Origin: an uncultured Clostridia bacterium
GTDB taxonomy: Bacteria > Bacillota > Clostridia > Christensenellales > UBA1242
Direction of reading: 5' to 3'
Assembly: GCA_947054085.1 (NCBI GenBank)
Contig: CAMRVD010000004.1
Span: forward strand, 1 to 44,041
DNA: 44,041 nucleotides
Shown here: one piece after another, positions 19,859 to 30,383 of the stretch
Numbering within the stretch: the stretch's first letter is position 1
How the letters are laid out: each line of letters begins with the position of its first letter
Notes under the pieces: generated by a model
What the model was told of the DNA's origin: nothing
What the model saw: the letters and a program-made list of their open reading frames with translations, nothing else
The model's database searches: none
Made by a program: the position numbers and the translations under genes

Positions 19859-19936
19859 ATTTTCCTCCATTAACTTATTCGCCATAAGGCTAAGCAGACC
19901 GTTGGAAACACGCGAGATCCCCTATCCTTAGGTACA
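19859..19936 (-). promoter_or_regulatory. GC-rich rpsO 5' leader, candidate S15 autoregulatory RNA
   Basis: About 78-nt leader CGTGTACCTAAGGATAGGGGATCTCGCGTGTTTCCAACGGTCTGCTTAGCC...; hairpin CUUA-GCC-UUAU-GGC-GAA-UAAG upstream of the RBS. Confidence 0.5.
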
Positions 19937-19942
19937 CGAAAG

Positions 19943-19971
19943 ATAATATCACAATAAAACACTTTTGTAAA
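19943..19971 (-). promoter_or_regulatory. rpsO promoter
   Basis: Minus strand TTTACA (19966-19971), 17 nt, TATTAT (19943-19948). Confidence 0.7.
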
Positions 19972-19984
19972 GTAAAAATTAAAA

Positions 19985-22102
19985 TTAGCCAATATTTTTT
20001 CGCGTAATATGCTCTATTTCGGGTACTCTTTGCTTAACAGTGCTAATAATAACATCTAATTCTTCTTTGTTTTTAACCTTTAGCGATATTATAACTTCAA
20101 ATTTATTTTTAGGCAAAATCTGGGCTCTTAAAGACGAAAGCGAAACTTTGTTATCGTAAATATTAGAAATAACTGCAAGGATTTTGCCAAGTATTCCAGC
20201 TTCGTCACGGCCAATAAGCGATAGGTGTACATCAAATAGTTTATTTACATTTGGGTTCCAGCTGGCTTCTAAATACCTGTCGCTTTGAATATATTTAAGG
20301 TTTTTACAATCGGTAGTATGAATGCTATATCCGCCCTTATTGCTAACCGCAATTATTTTATCCCCAGGTATTGGCGAGCAACATCCCGAAAATTTGTAAT
20401 TGGTTATTGCATTGCCTTCTACCAAAATAGGACAGTTTTCTAAGGCTTCGGCATTTTTTAAAAAAGTTTCTTTTTTACTTAAGGTTGGCTTAAGTATTTG
20501 ATTAACGGTAACCGCCTTGTATCCAACCGAGGCAAACATGTCGTCTATGCTATCAAAGTTAAATTTTTCTTTAAGTTCTTTAAAGTTTTGTTCTTCTATA
20601 ATGTCGCCGATTGTAAGCCCCACTTTTTTGGCTTCTTCTTCTAGTATTTTTTTACCAAAAATAATATTTTCTGGCGTGGTTTCTTTTCGGAAAAATAGCC
20701 TAATATTATACCTTGCATTTTGGGTAACTGCAATATTAAGCCAATCTCTGCTTGGACCTTTGCTAACCTCGGATGTAAGTATTTCTACCACATCGCCAGT
20801 TTCTAAAATAGTTGCAAGCGACGCTTTTTTGCCATTAATTTTGGCTGCTATACATTTATGACCTAGTTCTGTATGAATAGCATACGCAAAGTCTATAGGA
20901 GTAGATCCACTAATTAAACTTATTGGCTTATATTTAGGTGTAAACACCCAAATTTCGGCAGACGAAAAGTCCATTTGCAAAGCTTTTACAAAGTTTTTAT
21001 TGTCGGTAATTTGCAGTTCTTGCTCTATTAAGTTTCTAACCCAGTCCAGTTTTTCTTGCAAAATATACGATTTATCGTTACTATTATCGCTTTTGTATGT
21101 CCAGTGCGAAGCTATGCCGTATTCACAAAATTCGTGCATATCAAAAGTGCGAATTTGTAATTCAAACGGAGTACCGTCTGTCGTAATAAGTGTTGTGTGT
21201 AAACTTTGGTAGCCATTAGGCTTAGGCGACGCTATATAATCTTTTATTCTGCCGGCAACAGGTCTGTATTTTTGGTGTACAGCTCCCAGTATTTTATAAC
21301 AATCTTCTACCGAGTCCACCATAATTCTAAAAGCTAAAATGTCGTAAATTTTTTCAGTACCCTTTGTCTGAAATTTTTTATATAAACTGTAAAAATTCTT
21401 AAATCTACTAGAAACTTTGCCCTTCACCCCAGTTTCTTTTAAAACATATTCTAATACACCACTAATTTTGGACATTTTTTCTTTCCACTTGCTGTATTTA
21501 TTATCTAATTCCGACTTTAGTTTATTGTAATCCTCGGGGTTTAGGGTTTTAAAGCATAAATCGTCAAGCTCGGCATGCATGGCAGAAAGCCCTAGCCTTT
21601 CGGCTAGCGGAGAAAATATATCTTTGGTTTCGCTTGCATATTTTATTTGGCGGTCGCGTGGCAAAAAATCGATGGTTCTCATATTATGCAATCTATCTGC
21701 AAGTTTTATTAGTATTACTCTAATATCTTTGCCCATTGCGACAATAAGCCGCCTTAAACTTTCCGACTCATCCAAGGTTTCTCTGCGATATTTTATGCTA
21801 TTAACCTTGCTTAAACCTTTAACAAGTTCTGCGACATCGTTGTTTGTTGACTCTATTATTTGCTTAACGCTAACTTCGGTATCATCTAACGAGTCGTGCA
21901 GTAGCCCAGCACAGATAGTGTCCGAGTCCATGCTCATGTCTACCAAAATTTCGGCAACACCAACACAATGATTAATCCAAGGTTCGCCACTTTCGCGTTT
22001 GTTGCCTTCGTGAGCACTGATAGCCAGTTTATATGTTTGTTCTATTTTTCGTCCATCGTAAAGATCATACTTTTCTCGGACATCTTTTAAAAAATCACTC
22101 AT
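19985..22102 (-). CDS. relA: Bifunctional (p)ppGpp synthetase/hydrolase Rel
   Basis: 705 aa; HD domain (LLHDSLDDTEV), synthetase (RIKDYIASPKPNGYQSLHTT), TGS (GSTPIDFAYAIHTELGHK), C-terminal ACT. Confidence 0.95.
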   Translation of the reverse strand: MSDFLKDVREKYDLYDGRKIEQTYKLAISAHEGNKRESGEPWINHCVGVAEILVDMSMDSDTICAGLLHDSLDDTEVSVKQIIESTNNDVAELVKGLSKVNSIKYRRETLDESESLRRLIVAMGKDIRVILIKLADRLHNMRTIDFLPRDRQIKYASETKDIFSPLAERLGLSAMHAELDDLCFKTLNPEDYNKLKSELDNKYSKWKEKMSKISGVLEYVLKETGVKGKVSSRFKNFYSLYKKFQTKGTEKIYDILAFRIMVDSVEDCYKILGAVHQKYRPVAGRIKDYIASPKPNGYQSLHTTLITTDGTPFELQIRTFDMHEFCEYGIASHWTYKSDNSNDKSYILQEKLDWVRNLIEQELQITDNKNFVKALQMDFSSAEIWVFTPKYKPISLISGSTPIDFAYAIHTELGHKCIAAKINGKKASLATILETGDVVEILTSEVSKGPSRDWLNIAVTQNARYNIRLFFRKETTPENIIFGKKILEEEAKKVGLTIGDIIEEQNFKELKEKFNFDSIDDMFASVGYKAVTVNQILKPTLSKKETFLKNAEALENCPILVEGNAITNYKFSGCCSPIPGDKIIAVSNKGGYSIHTTDCKNLKYIQSDRYLEASWNPNVNKLFDVHLSLIGRDEAGILGKILAVISNIYDNKVSLSSLRAQILPKNKFEVIISLKVKNKEELDVIISTVKQRVPEIEHITRKNIG

Positions 22103-24395
22103 TTTTTGTAAAATCCCTATAAAATTTACTATTGTTTAGATTATTTTTTTCTTTATTATTAATTTTAATCTGTACGTCTGTAATACCGCTAACAGAAATA
22201 AAATCAAGATCGTCAAAAACCAAAATTGCAAATAAAATTTGATTTAGATTTAAACTTTTATCGTACTTATTAAGTTTTTCGGCAAATTCAAAAATGTCGT
22301 TAGCAAAAATTCCCTCGTGGTTTTTTACTATCAAATTATAACAAATACCCATGATTTTACGGTCACATGATGCTAATTTTAAGTTATTTAATGTACTTTG
22401 GTCGTAAACAAATTTTGTGTTGTCAAACAAAAAATGTTCATTTCTTGTTCCAGATTTTAAGTAAATATAATTTTTGTAACCATTTTCTGCAGACTGCACA
22501 CCCGTACTTTTTATAATAATACAATTTTGCTTATTTACCAAAAAAGAGCTGCTAACTATATAATTTTGTTTAATAATAGGATTATTAAGTAATAGTTCTA
22601 ATTGTCTTTGATTTTGACAAATAATAACTGTACCGAATTTATCTTTTGCTAAAGTTTCGGCGACTTGTATAAGAGATTCTTCGTTTAAATGTTTAAATTG
22701 TAAATTACAGCTTGTATTTCTATAAGACAAATATCGATTTACGATACTACTAGCATTAACAAGTTTATTGTTAAATGTAAAAGTTTTGTCGTCAAATTTA
22801 ACATCTTTAAGCTTACAGCAAGGATATTTTTTGCCATTGTAAACGTTTACTTCCAATTCTACAAAAAGTTGTTTACTACTATTACTTTTAAGCATTTCTA
22901 TATGTTTATAAGCATTAAAAGCTACAATTTGTTTATTGTTAATAGTATGTAATTTATAATGCTTATAGTTTTTGCCTTTCATTTGCTCGCAAATTAAGTT
23001 ATTTGCTTTAAGCATAAAACTTGGTTTTTCGTTGCCACAACCAAAAGGTTCTAGCATTTTTAAATTATTGATAAATTTAAGATTTATATCAGCATCGGTT
23101 ATTTCTATATCGTAGTGGTAATTAACCAAAAATTCATTTGCAGAATAATTTTGTTTTAATCTGCTGTTAAATTCTTGCTTAAATTCCTCAAAATTTTGTG
23201 GCAATAATTCTATTCCTATTGCCATTTTATGACCACCAAACCTTATAAGTAAGTGTTGCAAATCACTTAAAATGCTATGAATATTTATACCATCAATACT
23301 TCGCCCACTACCTTTTAAAGTACCATCTTCGGTTTTGGTAAATATTATACATGGTCTGTTGTAATCATGACACACTCTACTTGCCAATATTCCAAGCACA
23401 CCTTGATGAAAATCGCCACACACCAGTACACAATAATCAGATACAACATCAACATTTTTAAGTTGAGTTTCTATGTTTTCGATACCATTAGAAATTTCTG
23501 TTAATCGTTTATTATTGTCTAGTTCTATTTGACTATATAACTCTTCCAATTTGTTAGGGTTAGTTTCTACTAAAAAATCAAGAACTTTTTTGCCATTGTC
23601 CATGCGTCCGCTAGCATTTAAACGTGGCACTAATCTAAACGACACATCTTCGCTAGAAAGATTACCTAGTTCTAGTTTATTAATTAAAAATTTAATACTT
23701 TCTAAACATTCGCCCTTATTAATTTTTTCTAGTCCTAGTTTAGCAATAACGCGATTTTCGTTTATAAGAGGAACAATATCACCAATAGTTGCAATTGCAC
23801 AAATATCTAAGTAACGCTCTACATACTTTTTGCTTTCCATTGCTTCCACTATTTTAAGAGCAACTCCTGCCCCACATAAACCATCAAATCCATATTTTTG
23901 ACCTGGTATTTTAGCATCAATCACAGTGCAATTAGGTAAATTTTCCATTGGCTCGTGGTGATCAGTAATAATAACGTCTATGCCTAATTGCTTTAGTTGC
24001 TCTACTTCTTTAACCGCTGTAATTCCTAAATCTACTGTTATAAGTAAATCGGGCTTGCCAATTTGACATATTTCGGAGATTGTACTACTGCTTAGCCCAT
24101 AACCATCTTCAAACCTACTAGGAATAAATGCATCTACACACGCACCTTTGCTTTTTAAGTATAATACCAAAATACAAGCCGCAGATATTCCATCGCAATC
24201 GTAATCACCAAATACCAATATTTTTTTATTCATTTCGATTGCCTTACGTAATTTTTCTACAGCATCATACATTCCATTTAGGTCAAATGGATTTAACAAC
24301 ATTTTAATATTAGGATTTAAAAAGTCGTCTAAGGTATCAGTAATTCCTCGATTATTTAAAAATTCTATAAGTCTAGGGTCTAAAGTGGTTTTCAT
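22095..24395 (-). CDS. recJ: Single-stranded-DNA-specific exonuclease RecJ
   Basis: 766 aa; FGDYDCDGISA, ITDHHEP, DHHA1 RFGGHKMAIGI; overlaps the rel start by 8 nt. Confidence 0.95.
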   Translation of the reverse strand: MKTTLDPRLIEFLNNRGITDTLDDFLNPNIKMLLNPFDLNGMYDAVEKLRKAIEMNKKILVFGDYDCDGISAACILVLYLKSKGACVDAFIPSRFEDGYGLSSSTISEICQIGKPDLLITVDLGITAVKEVEQLKQLGIDVIITDHHEPMENLPNCTVIDAKIPGQKYGFDGLCGAGVALKIVEAMESKKYVERYLDICAIATIGDIVPLINENRVIAKLGLEKINKGECLESIKFLINKLELGNLSSEDVSFRLVPRLNASGRMDNGKKVLDFLVETNPNKLEELYSQIELDNNKRLTEISNGIENIETQLKNVDVVSDYCVLVCGDFHQGVLGILASRVCHDYNRPCIIFTKTEDGTLKGSGRSIDGINIHSILSDLQHLLIRFGGHKMAIGIELLPQNFEEFKQEFNSRLKQNYSANEFLVNYHYDIEITDADINLKFINNLKMLEPFGCGNEKPSFMLKANNLICEQMKGKNYKHYKLHTINNKQIVAFNAYKHIEMLKSNSSKQLFVELEVNVYNGKKYPCCKLKDVKFDDKTFTFNNKLVNASSIVNRYLSYRNTSCNLQFKHLNEESLIQVAETLAKDKFGTVIICQNQRQLELLLNNPIIKQNYIVSSSFLVNKQNCIIIKSTGVQSAENGYKNYIYLKSGTRNEHFLFDNTKFVYDQSTLNNLKLASCDRKIMGICYNLIVKNHEGIFANDIFEFAEKLNKYDKSLNLNQILFAILVFDDLDFISVSGITDVQIKINNKEKNNLNNSKFYRDFTKNE

Positions 24396-24404
24396 ATTTT
24401 TTCC

Positions 24405-24436
24405 TTAAAAAAAGCCTCTTGAAAAATCAAAAGGCC
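24405..24436 (-). terminator. Terminator after secF
   Basis: Minus strand GCCTTTTGA-tttt-TCAAGAGGCTTTTTTT. Confidence 0.8.
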
Positions 24437-24448
24437 AAAATTGATAAA

Positions 24449-25405
24449 TTATTTTTTTACAGAAATATTGTTTGTACTAAGTTTTTGTTTTGCACGCAAA
24501 TTTTTTATATCGTTTATATAAACATGTAAAGCTGGTGTTACAAATAGCAAGCTGTATACGCTAGAAATTACGCATAAAAGTATACTAACACCCGCAAGTT
24601 GAACATATGCAACTGGAACACACACCATCACAAACGATAAAATCAAAGCTACTATCGGAATAATAACTAATATCTTGCATTGTTTGCTTGCTAAAATTAA
24701 TTTTTCATCTTCGTTATGTGCCGCGTATTGTTTACTTTTACTATTTTCGCGATTACGTTCTAAAATTTGAGTAAATCCAAAGACTACTAATACAGAACTA
24801 ACCAAAACTGCAGCAAGACTTACAAGCGAAAATTGTGTACGAGTTAAAAATATTAATGCCATACTAAAAATAATATTGTGTAGTAGTGCAAACATTAAAC
24901 TTACACCAGAAAGCACACCGTATCGCATCCATCCAGCAAAGAAGCACACAACTAAAACACATAAAATAGCAATAGAAATATAAAGCATAATATTGCTGCT
25001 AAAGTAAGAATCTAATGATTGTAAATCGCTTACCCTACTAACATCTATTTTTAACATTTCCGCAATGTCAGATTTTAAAGTATCGGGGTTTTTAATTTTA
25101 GATTTAGCAATTCTTACAACTAAGTAGGTATCGATGTTTTTGTCTTCTATAACAAAATTGTCTACACTAGCACCATGCTTAGACAAGACTTTTTTTATTT
25201 GGCTTACATAATCGCCAGCTATCTCTCTGTCGCTAATTAGCTGCCCAGATTCGTTATTATAAGTAAGCTTTACTTCTACTTGCAGACCTCCGCCAATTTC
25301 TACCGAAGTTCTTACGCCAAAAATACTTACAAAAATAACTGTAAGAGCAATTAATACAAGAGAAACTACAGCAAATATTTTAAGTGGATATTTATTTTTA
25401 GTCAT
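24449..25405 (-). CDS. secF: SecF-like protein translocase subunit (divergent)
   Basis: 318 aa; VEIGGGLQVEV head motif, 6-TM topology, RNREN after TM4; adjacent to secD and near yajC. Confidence 0.85.
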   Translation of the reverse strand: MTKNKYPLKIFAVVSLVLIALTVIFVSIFGVRTSVEIGGGLQVEVKLTYNNESGQLISDREIAGDYVSQIKKVLSKHGASVDNFVIEDKNIDTYLVVRIAKSKIKNPDTLKSDIAEMLKIDVSRVSDLQSLDSYFSSNIMLYISIAILCVLVVCFFAGWMRYGVLSGVSLMFALLHNIIFSMALIFLTRTQFSLVSLAAVLVSSVLVVFGFTQILERNRENSKSKQYAAHNEDEKLILASKQCKILVIIPIVALILSFVMVCVPVAYVQLAGVSILLCVISSVYSLLFVTPALHVYINDIKNLRAKQKLSTNNISVKK

Positions 25406-26765
25406 TTTGGCTTTCCTCCACAGTTATTTGTTTAAAGCCAAATGGCTCTCCTTGCTTTTTGTTAGACTTATTAAAAATACTAACAAACCATGGCAAAAGT
25501 ACAATATTGGTAATGGCTCCAAGAAGCGAACATACAAACAATATTAAATTTACCGAAACTAAATTTTTAATTATACCAGAAAGCAACGCAAAAATAACAA
25601 TTAGTATGCTACTAGTTACAATCATAGCAGATCTGGCCTTTTTTGTACCTGCTAGTATGCTTGCATCTATAGTTTTACCGGCTTTATATTCTTCGCTAAT
25701 TCTGGACATATAACCAATAGTTCCAGTAAAAATCAAACTAATTCCAACAATAAATGCTAGTAAACTAGAAAGGTTAATTTCTATTACATTTACGCCAGCA
25801 AAAATCCAAAAGGCAATAATTGCATCTAACAAAAATGCAGGCATTAAAAGTAATGCAACAACTTTAAACTTAAATGCAATAAAGGCAAAACCAGCAATAA
25901 TAACTGTTACAACCAAAGCTACAAGCAACCAAAATAGTATATTATAACCTTCTGTAGTAGAAAGTCCTAAGTGGCTAGTCATTGTATTGATTACAGCAGT
26001 ATCTGCATTTAAATCTACTTTTATAGAACCAAATTTTGCTTTGTAATAAAAGTCTTTTGCCGAACTATAGTCAGTAATAGAAAGTTGCATTTGCGAGTAG
26101 TCTTGCACGTTAGAAGCATCAAAACTTGTTTGCAAGTTTTTACCCATATAAACATATATGGTAGAACTAGCAGCACAAAGCTCTTTAAACTTTACTTCGC
26201 CCTCTTTATTAAAATTGATTGTTAAAAAGGTAGTGCCGTTATAATCACCTACACTCATTTTATCGATATGGTCTTTAGCAGATACTAATTTGTAGTCTGT
26301 GCCAGACGATGCCGACCTAAACTCGAAAGCTCCAACTGCAACGCTAGATAGTGCCGAATGAGCCGATGCAAATCCATTAACATTAGTAGTAGGATAACCA
26401 ATTTCTACCCTAATTTTTTTGCCATCTATGCTTAGTACTTTGCTAGACTGGTAGCCTTGCTCAGCTAGTGTTTGTTTGATTGTTTCCATGCTGCTGGTAA
26501 TATCAGCCTTAGAAGCTTCGCCTTTTATATCGTACTCGGCATATAGTCCGCTATAAACCTCGCTAGATACATTAATCGAGCCCCAAACACCAGTATAAAG
26601 GGTGCTTCCAAACTGCATAGGAACAAAAGTAAATATTGTCCCAAGAACAATAATTACCGACAAAACAGCAATCAAAATTAATTTATTACTCTGTTTACCT
26701 TTTTTACCTTTTCTAGTCCTCATTTTGTTGTTCCTTAATTTATATTGTACTGTTTTAGTATACAT
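25398..26765 (-). CDS. secD: SecD-like protein translocase subunit (divergent); true start may be the internal Met at about 26723 (MRTRKGK)
   Basis: 455 aa; KKIRVEIGYP, TM4-5 region SRISEEYKAGKTIDASILAGTKKARSAMIVTS; overlaps secF. Confidence 0.83.
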   Translation of the reverse strand: MYTKTVQYKLRNNKMRTRKGKKGKQSNKLILIAVLSVIIVLGTIFTFVPMQFGSTLYTGVWGSINVSSEVYSGLYAEYDIKGEASKADITSSMETIKQTLAEQGYQSSKVLSIDGKKIRVEIGYPTTNVNGFASAHSALSSVAVGAFEFRSASSGTDYKLVSAKDHIDKMSVGDYNGTTFLTINFNKEGEVKFKELCAASSTIYVYMGKNLQTSFDASNVQDYSQMQLSITDYSSAKDFYYKAKFGSIKVDLNADTAVINTMTSHLGLSTTEGYNILFWLLVALVVTVIIAGFAFIAFKFKVVALLLMPAFLLDAIIAFWIFAGVNVIEINLSSLLAFIVGISLIFTGTIGYMSRISEEYKAGKTIDASILAGTKKARSAMIVTSSILIVIFALLSGIIKNLVSVNLILFVCSLLGAITNIVLLPWFVSIFNKSNKKQGEPFGFKQITVEESQND

Positions 26766-26847
26766 TAAGCATAACTAAAGGTCAATCTTTTTATAAAATT
26801 TTAATAAAATACAATTACATAATTATTAAAAATATTGCCAAAAAGAA

Positions 26848-26880
26848 TAAAAAAATAGCAAACCAGTAAAGGTTTGCCAT
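26848..26880 (-). terminator. Intrinsic terminator after the TIGR04086-like gene
   Basis: Minus strand GCAAACC-tttact-GGTTTGCTATTTTTTTATT. Confidence 0.8.
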
Positions 26881-26982
26881 AAATTTAGATTAATTTTAAA
26901 ATTTATTGTCATTCCGAGCATCAGCAAGCAGTTTATGTTAATGCGTAAAAATGTGCTTGAAATTTTATCCTTATTAACTTTG

Positions 26983-27399
26983 TTATACTTTAGATTTTTT
27001 GTTTACTCTTATAACTCCAATAACTCCAGCTATTATCATACCAAATACATAATCTAAAATTAAACCAACACTTAAGTTAAATGAAGTGCTAAGCAAGCTA
27101 AAAATTACAAATGCAAGGGTAATGTAACTGGCAGCAAAAATTAGACCTTTTTTTAGCCCACCTACTTTGTTTTTTGTAAAAATTAGCGTTCCTACGGCAA
27201 TAGAAATTCCTTTAATAACTAAATTTACAGGTGCAATAACGCGGTCGTTTAAATTTGCCATTTTTATTATAAGTGCAAAAATAATTATACAAACAAATGT
27301 AATGATCAGCGAAATAATTAATGCTTTTACAAACAAAAACGCATCGTTATTTGTATTTATTTTGGTTTTTTTTGCAGTTTTAGCAATAGATTTACTCAT
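26983..27399 (-). CDS. Small 4-TM membrane protein, TIGR04086-like
   Basis: 138 aa, four hydrophobic segments; position next to yajC is typical of the family. Confidence 0.6.
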   Translation of the reverse strand: MSKSIAKTAKKTKINTNNDAFLFVKALIISLIITFVCIIIFALIIKMANLNDRVIAPVNLVIKGISIAVGTLIFTKNKVGGLKKGLIFAASYITLAFVIFSLLSTSFNLSVGLILDYVFGMIIAGVIGVIRVNKKSKV

Positions 27400-27560
27400 A
27401 GATAAACTCCTTATGCTAAAAGTTATGCTGCAAAAAAGATTATTAGAACAATTTGTTATTTTTTAATTTAAATTTTACTGCTTATTACTATAACCCCAAA
27501 AAACTAAACATTTTTTGAAAATTATACAACTATAAGCAACAAAACATATTAAAGATTAAA

Positions 27561-28088
27561 TTATCTTACACGATAATTTGACTTTTTAGTTTTGGTTGAA
27601 GTTTTGCTAGTATCAGATTTTTTTTCTTTAGTTTCAGCATTATTTGTAGATTCTACTTTTTGCTCTATAGCTTCGGCATCTTTTTCTAATTCTGCTAGTT
27701 TTTCTTCTTTTTCTTCTAACTTATCTTGCCCAGTAACCACATCTTCTACAGGTTTTTCTGCTGGTTTATTAGATCCCTTTAGTACAGTTGCAACACTAGC
27801 CATGTCGAACTCCATGCTAGTTTTAGAATTTTTTGCACCAGTTTCTACAATAATGGTTTTGTAGCCGTCTTTGTCATTAATTTTAGTAATTCTACCAATT
27901 ACGCCACCAACAGTACGAATGGTATCCCCAACTCGGACACTGTTTATCATTTGATTGTATTCCTTTACGCGTTTGCGGTTGGTAATGCTTGGAACAATTA
28001 GCATTATAAGAACTAGTCCAATTAAAATTACATAAATCCACCAAGTGTTTGCTGGTGTCGCTGCCCCGTTTAATAAAAAGTTTGTCAT
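27561..28088 (-). CDS. yajC: Preprotein translocase subunit YajC with a charged C-terminal extension
   Basis: N-terminal TM, NRKRVKEYNQMINSVRVGDTIRTVGGVIGRI, then a K/E/T-rich tail. Confidence 0.93.
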   Translation of the reverse strand: MTNFLLNGAATPANTWWIYVILIGLVLIMLIVPSITNRKRVKEYNQMINSVRVGDTIRTVGGVIGRITKINDKDGYKTIIVETGAKNSKTSMEFDMASVATVLKGSNKPAEKPVEDVVTGQDKLEEKEEKLAELEKDAEAIEQKVESTNNAETKEKKSDTSKTSTKTKKSNYRVR

Positions 28089-28353
28089 AAATTTCTCCTT
28101 GTGTTAAGATAGTTGTAGTTTAACAAAATTATTTTTAACATGCAACAAAAAAACACATTTGTTTTATATATTTTTATGCTGCTAAAATAAATTTTGTTTA
28201 AAATAAGCACGAATTTTGCCTAAAAATAAGCTTAAATTTATTGATTTTTAATAATTTTTAGCATGACTAAAACCATATTTGCAATAAATTGTTTACAATA
28301 TCAGTAATACGCAAATTAACAATCGATAAGTAATACTTTGTTTTAATAAAAGA

Positions 28354-29493
<1,140 letters not shown>

Positions 29494-29538
29494 TTATTAT
29501 CTATTTAGTTGTTATTTTAATAACTTTGTTATTAATGG

Positions 29539-29561
29539 TGTATTATGTCTGACATAATATC
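29539..29561. repeat. Copy 3 of dispersed palindrome (TGTATTATGTCTGACATAATATC)
   Basis: Contains the perfect palindrome TATTATGTC-T-GACATAATA (29541-29559); shares GTATTATGTCT with 1443 and 5132. Confidence 0.7.
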
Positions 29562-29566
29562 TTTAT

Positions 29567-30358
29567 TTATTGCTTTTGACAAATAAATAACATGTGATTT
29601 GCTAGTCCATGCATATCTTCCCTTTCACAGGTTGCAAGATGATATTGTTTTAGGTATTCAAAGTCTTGGTCGTCCATGTTAAAATTTGTTGTATTTTCGT
29701 ACATTTGTAATATTGAATCTGCAGAAACAAATCTTAATGGCTTAACACGATAGTTATTGAATAGTTTAATAAAATTTTCTTTATTAAACGAAACAAAGTT
29801 ATCTTTTGCACGTTGCTTTAAACTAAAGTCGGAGTTAAATTCTTCTTTAACTTCTTTCATATTTCCGTTCCAACCCGAGTTAAATACCATAGATCCGTCT
29901 GTTAAATATGCAAACATTAATATTCCGTCTTTTTTACAAACACGCAATGCTTCCTCAATTGCACGCAGTTGATCTTTTTTGCTATACAGATGATACATTG
30001 GTCCAAGGACAAGAACTATATCAAAGGAACTATCCTTAATCATGGATAAATCGAGAGCATCTCCCTCGAATGCTTTTAAATTTTTAATCCCTTTAGCATT
30101 TTCTTTTAATATTTTAACATTAATGGGGACTAATTCTACTGCCGTAACATTATATCCTTCTTTAGCAAGTTCGATAGAATATTTGCCTGTGCCTGCCCCA
30201 ATTTCTAATATAGAATCACTTTGTTTTGCATATTTATCTATATATGTTTTTGTTGTAAAATACTCTAATTGTCCATGGCGGCTTTTTATTAATCTGTTAT
30301 CTTCTCTTCCGTTGTCATATATTTTTAACACTGAATTTTTATGTTTGTTTTGATACAT
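29567..30358 (-). CDS. Class I SAM-dependent methyltransferase
   Basis: 263 aa; ILEIGAGTGKYSIELAKEG motif I, VTAVELVP, FDIVLVLGPMYHL. Confidence 0.92.
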   Translation of the reverse strand: MYQNKHKNSVLKIYDNGREDNRLIKSRHGQLEYFTTKTYIDKYAKQSDSILEIGAGTGKYSIELAKEGYNVTAVELVPINVKILKENAKGIKNLKAFEGDALDLSMIKDSSFDIVLVLGPMYHLYSKKDQLRAIEEALRVCKKDGILMFAYLTDGSMVFNSGWNGNMKEVKEEFNSDFSLKQRAKDNFVSFNKENFIKLFNNYRVKPLRFVSADSILQMYENTTNFNMDDQDFEYLKQYHLATCEREDMHGLANHMLFICQKQ

Positions 30359-30383
30359 TTATTTAACCTCTTATAATTAATCT

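Noticed and set aside
20517-21971. Plus-strand ORFs (20517-20861, 21000-21212, 21579-21971)
   Set aside because: All antisense to rel; Ser/Leu-rich shadow translations.
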